Below are positions 63,595 through 64,000 of a stretch of DNA of 64,000 nucleotides, one piece after another (within the stretch, counting starts at the first letter, position 1; each line of letters begins with the position of its first letter). The stretch covers positions 124,001-188,000 of the forward strand of contig NZ_JASC01000014.1 in the NCBI RefSeq assembly GCF_000622365.1, read 5' to 3'. This DNA is from Sulfitobacter noctilucae. Lineage in GTDB: Bacteria; Pseudomonadota; Alphaproteobacteria; Rhodobacterales; Rhodobacteraceae. The translations under genes and the position numbers were made by a program. A model generated the notes under the pieces. The model saw nothing but the letters and a program-made list of their open reading frames with translations, had not been told where the DNA came from and did no database searches.

Positions 63595-64000
63595 ATGACC
63601 TTATCCCGACGCAAAACTCTGTCCCTCATTGGTGGTGGGACGGTTCTGGCTGCCTCTGCCACATTTGGTGGATTTGCCGCAACACGTACCCCGCATGATG
63701 CAATCGCTCCTTGGGGGTTGGCAGGGACCTATGAAGATCCGCGCCTGAATGCGCTCAGCTACGCGCTGCTGGCTCCAAGTCCGCATAATATACAGCCTTG
63801 GCAAGTGCGCCTTGAGGGCGAGAATGCGCTGACCCTTTACCACGACGGCATCCGGACTTTGCCGCATACCGATCCTGACGGGCGGCAGATCATGGTCGGC
63901 ATGGGCTGTTTTCTGGAGCAGATGGTGATTGCAGCCAGCAGTGCCGGACAGGGGGTCGACCTCACGCTTTTTCCCGAAGGTTCGGGTGGTCCGGTTGCCC
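63595..64000 (+). CDS. Nitroreductase-family protein with Tat-like signal (partial, 5' part)
   Basis: The first 135 codons are present and the gene runs off the right edge. The N-terminus has a twin-arginine-like signal (TLSRRKTLSLIGGG), which implies export. The mature part contains APSPHNIQPWQV, the flavin-binding loop of nitroreductases. A flavin-containing reductase is likely; the substrate is unknown. It is divergent from lldD. Confidence 0.8.
   Translation, partial: MTLSRRKTLSLIGGGTVLAASATFGGFAATRTPHDAIAPWGLAGTYEDPRLNALSYALLAPSPHNIQPWQVRLEGENALTLYHDGIRTLPHTDPDGRQIMVGMGCFLEQMVIAASSAGQGVDLTLFPEGSGGPVA

Overview
The window is a contiguous, gene-dense chromosomal segment of an alphaproteobacterium of the Rhodobacterales, most likely the Roseobacter group (Sulfitobacter/Roseobacter-like). 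The basis is its GC-rich coding sequence, the gene order lpdA-sucBADC-mch-mcl2-mdh-sdh-meaA-ccr, which resembles my recollection of the Rhodobacter sphaeroides ethylmalonyl-CoA (EMC) pathway region, a LuxR/LuxI pair of roseobacter type, and many Rhodobacterales-type small proteins. I see no tRNA, rRNA, CRISPR array or insertion sequence. The genus call is inference.

Layout. 1-1.2 kb: the 5' part of ftsE and a divergent zinc-ribbon protein. 1.2-12 kb (minus strand): the 2-oxoglutarate dehydrogenase and succinyl-CoA ligase block (lpdA, MAPEG, sucB, sucA, DUF805, a broken FkbM methyltransferase, sucD, three small envelope genes, sucC). 12.2-14.9 kb (minus): EMC genes mch and mcl2 with DUF1737 and NnrU between them. 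15.2-18.5 kb: a small secreted protein, a TSUP exporter, a two-domain PRC-barrel protein and mdh. 19-23.8 kb: sdhCDA, then three extra genes (two envelope proteins and an intact FkbM methyltransferase), then sdhB. 24-27.7 kb: a flavin dehydrogenase, a DUF1989 protein, deoD and an H-NS-like protein. 27.9-32.9 kb: meaA and ccr (EMC pathway) flanking an acyltransferase. 33.1-34.8 kb: a small protein, luxR and luxI. 34.8-40 kb: a RecD-like helicase, an SDR, LysE, GNAT, TIGR02186 and TSUP. 40-45 kb: a BMP-type nucleoside ABC transporter. 45-52.5 kb: rimI, tsaB, a NifU-domain protein, Usp, a branched-chain aminotransferase, an M48 peptidase, YigZ, hemolysin III, a DCC protein, a duplicated-motif protein and a lower-GC DUF4145 gene. 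52.5-64 kb: rimO, asmA, trpB, DUF2237, a serine hydrolase, DUF2332, pth, rplY, a sulfotransferase-like protein, a lactate-dehydrogenase-like flavoenzyme and a truncated nitroreductase.

How it works together. TCA-cycle and EMC-pathway enzymes lie within 32 kb. They would let the cell assimilate acetate through ccr, meaA, mch and mcl2, feeding malate and succinyl-CoA into sucCD, sdh and mdh. Two operons (sucC and sdhC) carry the same pair of GTGATCAC palindromes exactly 21 bp apart, which suggests one shared regulator. A second theme is cell-state control. A perfect TTAA-N7-TTAA (CtrA-type) site lies before the luxR locus. Another lies next to a perfect GAAC-N7-GAAC (LexA-type) site before a 118-residue protein made of two copies of one motif. 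I consider that dual-site gene, together with the 21-bp operator pairs, the most promising lead in the window.
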